Part shown: positions 60,104 through 64,000 of the stretch, piece by piece
Layout of the letters: each line of letters begins with the position of its first letter
Numbering within the stretch: position 1 is the first letter of the stretch
Source of the DNA: Sphingomonadaceae bacterium OTU29LAMAA1
GTDB taxonomy: Bacteria; Pseudomonadota; Alphaproteobacteria; Sphingomonadales; Sphingomonadaceae
Length of the DNA stretch: 64,000 nt
NCBI GenBank assembly: GCA_024072375.1
Contig: CP099617.1
Location: 3,169,001-3,233,000, forward strand
Reading direction: 5' to 3'
The notes under the pieces: generated by a model
Databases searched by the model: none
The model's input: only the letters and a program-made list of their open reading frames with translations
Told to the model about the DNA's origin: nothing
Translations under genes and position numbers: made by a program

Positions 60104-61747
60104 TCACCCCCGGGTACGCACCTCCTGCAGGTCCAGCTCGCGGATCAGCTTCTGCGCGACGCTGCTGCCGATCCGGCGTTCGCGTGCCGTTTCGAGGATC
60201 GCCTTACGCTCCGCCTTCAGCCCGCGCAGCCGCAGGTCGCGCTCCACCCGGTCCTGCAACCGTGCCTCGGCGGATACCCTTGCCCCCTGACTGCGGCTCT
60301 CGATCCGGTCGCGATAGAGGTCCATGATGCGGCTGCCCGCCGCGGAGTAGAAATCGGCGTTGCCGTGCGCCTCCGCCAGTTCGTGCTGGGCGTGTTCGAT
60401 CTCGCGGATCGCCGCTTCGCAGGCGGCGACCCGCGCGGCATCCTCCTCGGCCTGCGACGAGGGCTCGGCGGGCAGCGTCAGGTCCTTGAGCAGGATCGGC
60501 AGCAGCAGGCTGGCGATGATGAGGGAGGCGATGATGACGCCCGCCGCCAGAAAGATCGCGAGGTCGCGTGCCGGAAACGGCGATCCGTCGTCGAGCGCCA
60601 GTGGCAGCGTCAACACACCCGCCAACGTGATCGCCCCGCGCACGCCGGCAAACGACATCGCGGCGATCAGGCGCCAGTCGGGGCTGCGCATTGCGCCGTC
60701 GGGGGCGTCGCGCCGCTGGCGCAGCAGCGTCAGCCGAAGCGATATCCAGACCCAGCCGAACCGCAGCGCGGTAAGGCCGACGAGGATCGCGACGACATAG
60801 GCGCCCAGCCACAGGGGATTGGCGTGGCCGGTGATGCGGACGGTTTGTGCCGCGCCCGCCAGTACGCCCGGCAATTGCTCGCCGAGCAACACGAAGATGA
60901 TGCCGTTCAACGCGAACTGGATCGTATCCCACACCGAATTGCGGCGCATGCGGGTCGCCGCCATCGCCTGACGCGAGATTTCGGCGAAGGTCATGGTCAC
61001 GCCCGCAGCCACCGCGGCGAGGATACCGGAGGCGTGGACATGCTCGGCCAGCAGATACGATCCGAACGGGATCAGCAGGCTGACGAGGATCTGCGATGCG
61101 GTTTCCTCGCCATAGCGGCGCGATACCCATGCCTTGGCGCGCGTCGCGGCGATGGTGACGGCCACGCCGATCACGATCCCGGCGATCGCCACCCACGCGA
61201 AATTCACGGCGGCGGCGGCGGGCGAGAAACTGCCGGTCAGCGCCGCGGCCACGGCGAAGCGCAGGCATACCAGCCCCGATGCGTCGTTGAGCAGCGATTC
61301 CCCTTCGAGGATGTGCATCATCCGCCTGGGAATCGGTACGCGCGCGGCGATGGCGGACACCGCGATCGGATCGGTCGGCGATACCACCGCGGCGAGGGCA
61401 AAGGCGACCGCGAGCGGCATGGCCGGGATCATCCAGTGGATCAGCAACCCCATGCCGATCACGGTCAGCAGCACCAGTCCGAGCGCCAGTTCGAGGACGA
61501 CCGGCAGATCCTTCAGCAATTCGTCCTTGGGAATGCGCCAGCCGTCGAGGAACAGCAGCGGCGGCAGGAACAGCAGCAGGAACAGCTCGGGATCGAGCTC
61601 GACCCGATAGGATGTCGACAGGCCGATCAGCCCGCCGAGCACGATCTGCACCAGCGGCGTCGGGATCGGCAGCGGCAACATCCGCGACACCGCGCCGCTG
61701 ACCACCACGGCCAGCAACAGAAACAGAACGATCGAGATGACTTCCAA
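60104..61747 (-). CDS. CPA1 family Na+/H+ antiporter
   Basis: 547 residues with 11-13 membrane helices: IVLFLLLAVVVSGAVSRMLPLPIPTPLVQIVLGGLIG, LFLLLFLPPLLFLDGWRIP, VSPTDPIAVSAI, the ion-site segment ILEGESLLNDASGLV, and MSFAGVRGAITLAGVLTLPLAL. A cytoplasmic tail of about 110 charged residues follows. It exchanges Na+ or K+ for H+ at the inner membrane. The start is TTG at 61747 with AGGAG seven bases upstream. Confidence 0.93.
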   Translation of the reverse strand: MEVISIVLFLLLAVVVSGAVSRMLPLPIPTPLVQIVLGGLIGLSTSYRVELDPELFLLLFLPPLLFLDGWRIPKDELLKDLPVVLELALGLVLLTVIGMGLLIHWMIPAMPLAVAFALAAVVSPTDPIAVSAIAARVPIPRRMMHILEGESLLNDASGLVCLRFAVAAALTGSFSPAAAAVNFAWVAIAGIVIGVAVTIAATRAKAWVSRRYGEETASQILVSLLIPFGSYLLAEHVHASGILAAVAAGVTMTFAEISRQAMAATRMRRNSVWDTIQFALNGIIFVLLGEQLPGVLAGAAQTVRITGHANPLWLGAYVVAILVGLTALRFGWVWISLRLTLLRQRRDAPDGAMRSPDWRLIAAMSFAGVRGAITLAGVLTLPLALDDGSPFPARDLAIFLAAGVIIASLIIASLLLPILLKDLTLPAEPSSQAEEDAARVAACEAAIREIEHAQHELAEAHGNADFYSAAGSRIMDLYRDRIESRSQGARVSAEARLQDRVERDLRLRGLKAERKAILETARERRIGSSVAQKLIRELDLQEVRTRG

Positions 61748-61833
61748 CGCTTAACTCCTACGACCGGATGTGACGGGCGGGGTCTAGTGCCGTCGACCGG
61801 CGATGGCGACCGCTTCATGCCCCGTACGCCATC

Positions 61834-61884
61834 GGTCCTCCGGAAGGGGCGATCCTCCGAAAGGGTCGATCCTCCGGAAGGATG
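61834..61884. repeat. Three 17-bp tandem repeats before the glycosyltransferase genes
   Basis: Three adjoining units of the form GATCCTCCGGAAGGGNC (61834-61850, 61851-61867, 61868-61884), differing at a few positions. Each contains the short dyad TCCTCCGGA/CTTCCGGAGG. They lie in the 171-nt gap between the divergent antiporter and glycosyltransferase genes. Confidence 0.75.
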
Positions 61885-61918
61885 GCGCGGGTCGCCGCAC
61901 GCGGCTAGTCGCGGCGCG

Positions 61919-63007
61919 ATGACGACGAACCTGCCGCATGTCCTGATCGTCCTGCACGACTTCTCGCTCGGCGGGACGGAGCGAGTCGCCCTACGCCTGG
62001 CGAATGCGTGGACGGCGGCGGGCTGCGCGGTGACGATTTTCGCCGGGTCGGACGCTGGGCCATTGCGCGATCTGGCGGGGGAGGGGCCCGGGATCATCCT
62101 GGCCCGACCCGCGATTCCCCGGGGGCCGCGATCGCGTGACCGGCTGGGGCGGGCAGCGCGCGCATTCGCCGCCGGCGGCCGGTTCGACGTCGTATTCGTG
62201 CCGGGCAATTACCACTGGCCGGTCGCGACGGCCTTTGCGGGTTCGGATATCCCCGTGGTGGCGCAGGTCAGCGCCGCGCTCGACAAACCCCAACGCGGCG
62301 TGTTGCGCCGGTGGGGCTTCGAACGGCGGATGCGTCGATTGCTGCGTCATGCCGACGCCGTGGTCACCTTGTCCGACGTGGCGCGGGATCAGGCGAACGC
62401 GATTCTACGGCGACCGGCAGCGACCACGATCGCACTGCCAGCCCTGAGCGATGCCGTACCGCCGCCGACGGCAGCGCCCGATACGGCATCGCCGCTGGTG
62501 ATGGCGGCCGGGCGGCTGGTTCCCGAAAAGGGGTTCGCCCGTTTGATCGAGGCATTCGCAGCCCTGTCGCAATGCGATGCCCGGCTGGCGATCGTCGGCG
62601 ATGGGCCGGACGCCCGGTCCTTGCACGATCTGGCGGAGCGGCTGGGGGTGGCCGGTCGGGTGACCTTTCCCGGCTATGTCGCCGATATCCGGCCGTGGCT
62701 GGACGAGGCACGGTTGTTCGTCCTCGCATCGGATTTCGAAGGGTTTCCTGCCGTCGTGGTGGAGGCGCTTGCCGCCGGCCGGCCGGTCGTCGCCACGGAT
62801 TGCACGCCTGCGACGGGGTTGCTGCGGGCGCCCGGTGCGGGTGCGATCGTGCCGGTCGGTGCGATCGCCGGGATTACGCGGGCGATCGAACGGTTGCTCG
62901 ACCAGCCCCCTCCCGATCCGCACGCATTGGCGGCGTCGGTCGGACGGCACCGGATCGGGCCGGTCGCACGCGCCTATCTGACGCTGTTCGCGGACCTGCG
63001 GCGATGA
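61919..63007 (+). CDS. GT4-type glycosyltransferase (first of a pair)
   Basis: 362 residues, GT-B fold. N-terminal HVLIVLHDFSLGGTERVALRLANAW (acceptor domain glycine-rich loop), then MAAGRLVPEKGFARLIEAFAAL, RLAIVGDGPDARSLHDLAERLGVAGRVTFPGYVAD and the donor-binding EGFPAVVVEALAAGRPVVATDC. It adds a sugar from a nucleotide donor to a glycan, probably of an exopolysaccharide or lipopolysaccharide. Sugar and acceptor are unknown. The ATG at 61919 gives the family's normal N-terminus. Its stop overlaps the next gene's start (ATGA). Confidence 0.92.
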   Translation: MTTNLPHVLIVLHDFSLGGTERVALRLANAWTAAGCAVTIFAGSDAGPLRDLAGEGPGIILARPAIPRGPRSRDRLGRAARAFAAGGRFDVVFVPGNYHWPVATAFAGSDIPVVAQVSAALDKPQRGVLRRWGFERRMRRLLRHADAVVTLSDVARDQANAILRRPAATTIALPALSDAVPPPTAAPDTASPLVMAAGRLVPEKGFARLIEAFAALSQCDARLAIVGDGPDARSLHDLAERLGVAGRVTFPGYVADIRPWLDEARLFVLASDFEGFPAVVVEALAAGRPVVATDCTPATGLLRAPGAGAIVPVGAIAGITRAIERLLDQPPPDPHALAASVGRHRIGPVARAYLTLFADLRR

Positions 63008-64000
63008 CGGCCTCGCCGATGCGTATCGCCTATATCATCAACTCCGTGGAGGGCGGCGGCGCGGCATCGCCGGTGCCGGCGGTGCTCGGCGTGCTCCGCG
63101 ACGGCGGGGCCGAAGTCGCGGTCTTCGCACTGACCCCGCGCGACCGTCGCGGCGAGGCCGCGATGCTGGCTGCCGGGATCGCGGTGCAGGTGCGCGATGG
63201 CGGCGAGGGCGATCACGTCGCCGCGCTGCGCTGGCTGGACGAACGGCTGCGGGACTGGGCGCCGACGCACCTGTGGACGTCGCTCACCCGCGCGACCTTG
63301 CTGGGGCAGCTGATCGGGTTGCGGCGGGGCTGGCCCGTGGTCAGCTGGCAGCATGCGGCCTTTCTGAAGCCCGCCAATCGCGTCCTGCTGCGGACGATGC
63401 GAGGCGCGTCCCGATTGTGGATCGGCGACAGCGCGGCGGTGACCCGGCTGACCGCCCGGCGACTGGGCGTTCCAGCGGAGCGACTGATGCAATGGTCGAT
63501 CTTTCGTGCCGATCCCGAAGCGCGTGCGGCGATACCGTGGCGGCCGGGCGACACGGTGCGGATCGGCACCCTCGGGCGGCTGCACCGCGTGAAGGGCTAT
63601 GACGTCCTGATCGAGGCACTCGCATTGCTCGATCCGGCGACACAGTACGAATTGCTCATCGCCGGCGATGGCACGGAGCGCGATGCGCTGGAAGCGCTGG
63701 CGCTGGCGCGGTCGGTGACGACGGTCCGTTTCGTCGGTTATGCGACCGAGCCTTCGGCGTTCCTTGCATCCTGCCACCTCTATGTGCAGCCGTCGCGGTC
63801 GGAGGGCTTGTGCGTGGCGGCGCACGAGGCGATGCAGGCGGGATTGCCGGTCATCGCCTCGGCCGTCGGGGAATTGCCCGACAGCATCGTCGATGGCGTC
63901 ACCGGCGCGCTGGTGCCCGCCGACGACCCGGTGGCACTGGCGGGCGCGCTGTCGACTTGCCTCGCCGACCCGGCGGCACTGGCGCGGATGGGACAGGCGG
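63004..64000 (+). CDS. GT4-type glycosyltransferase (second of a pair), cut by the window end
   Basis: 332 residues are visible and the frame is open at the right edge. N-terminus MRIAYIINSVEGGGAASPV is the acceptor-domain start; later RIGTLGRLHRVKGYDVLIEALALL, ELLIAGDGTERDALEAL and the EX7E-type donor motif SEGLCVAAHEAMQAGLPVIASAVGELPDSI. It is translationally coupled to the preceding glycosyltransferase and probably acts on the same glycan. Confidence 0.92.
   Translation, partial: MTASPMRIAYIINSVEGGGAASPVPAVLGVLRDGGAEVAVFALTPRDRRGEAAMLAAGIAVQVRDGGEGDHVAALRWLDERLRDWAPTHLWTSLTRATLLGQLIGLRRGWPVVSWQHAAFLKPANRVLLRTMRGASRLWIGDSAAVTRLTARRLGVPAERLMQWSIFRADPEARAAIPWRPGDTVRIGTLGRLHRVKGYDVLIEALALLDPATQYELLIAGDGTERDALEALALARSVTTVRFVGYATEPSAFLASCHLYVQPSRSEGLCVAAHEAMQAGLPVIASAVGELPDSIVDGVTGALVPADDPVALAGALSTCLADPAALARMGQA

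Overview
The window is about 67% GC by eye, densely packed, and reads as an alphaproteobacterium of the Sphingomonas type. This rests on the three TonB-dependent receptors, many secreted peptidases and polysaccharide enzymes, a FucD almost superimposable on the Xanthomonas enzyme, and a GC-rich foldback repeat of the kind common in sphingomonads. The assignment is inference from gene content. No rRNA, tRNA, CRISPR array, insertion sequence or phage gene was seen.

Region 1 (1-10.4 kb, minus strand) is an assimilatory nitrate/nitrite locus. The order of transcription is nasT, nasS, a leader RNA with an intrinsic terminator, an MFS nitrate transporter, an outer-membrane barrel protein, nirB, nirD, a 161-bp foldback element, then nasA, which runs off the left edge. 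NasS/NasT plus a leader terminator point to nitrate-responsive antitermination. A small secreted STN-domain protein lies upstream.

Region 2 (10.5-27.7 kb) is a peptide and amino-acid utilisation island: an APC permease, three S10 serine carboxypeptidases, a class I/II aminotransferase, a TonB receptor, a Tat-exported class V PLP enzyme, a secreted amidohydrolase, an ornithine-cyclodeaminase-family enzyme, an Lrp/AsnC regulator and an M61 aminopeptidase with a PDZ domain. I know of no described pathway with this exact combination.

Region 3 (27.7-33.4 kb) holds an ABC-2 type transporter (one ATPase, two permeases) divergent from a siderophore-type TonB receptor. A near-perfect 19-bp dyad overlaps the receptor's likely promoter.

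Region 4 (33.4-55.3 kb) is a pectin / rhamnogalacturonan locus. A Tat-secreted GH2 enzyme diverges from a large TonB receptor, which is followed by GH28, GH106 and PL10 genes on the plus strand. A six-gene minus-strand operon converges on them: two SDRs, fucD, a FucP-type transporter, a second PL10 and a DUF4450-like protein. An IclR regulator diverges from that operon across a KdgR-like operator. A 16-bp-stem hairpin separates the converging operons.

Region 5 (55.4-64 kb) is mixed: a secreted methyltransferase-like protein, small proteins (DUF1488-like, HIRAN), an AI-2E-family membrane protein with a long C-terminal extension, a lysine/alanine-tailed helical protein, a CPA1 Na+/H+ antiporter, and two coupled GT4 glycosyltransferases, the second cut by the right edge.

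Stop-start overlaps of four bases (ATGA, and several TTGA with TTG starts) are frequent, so many of these genes are probably translationally coupled.
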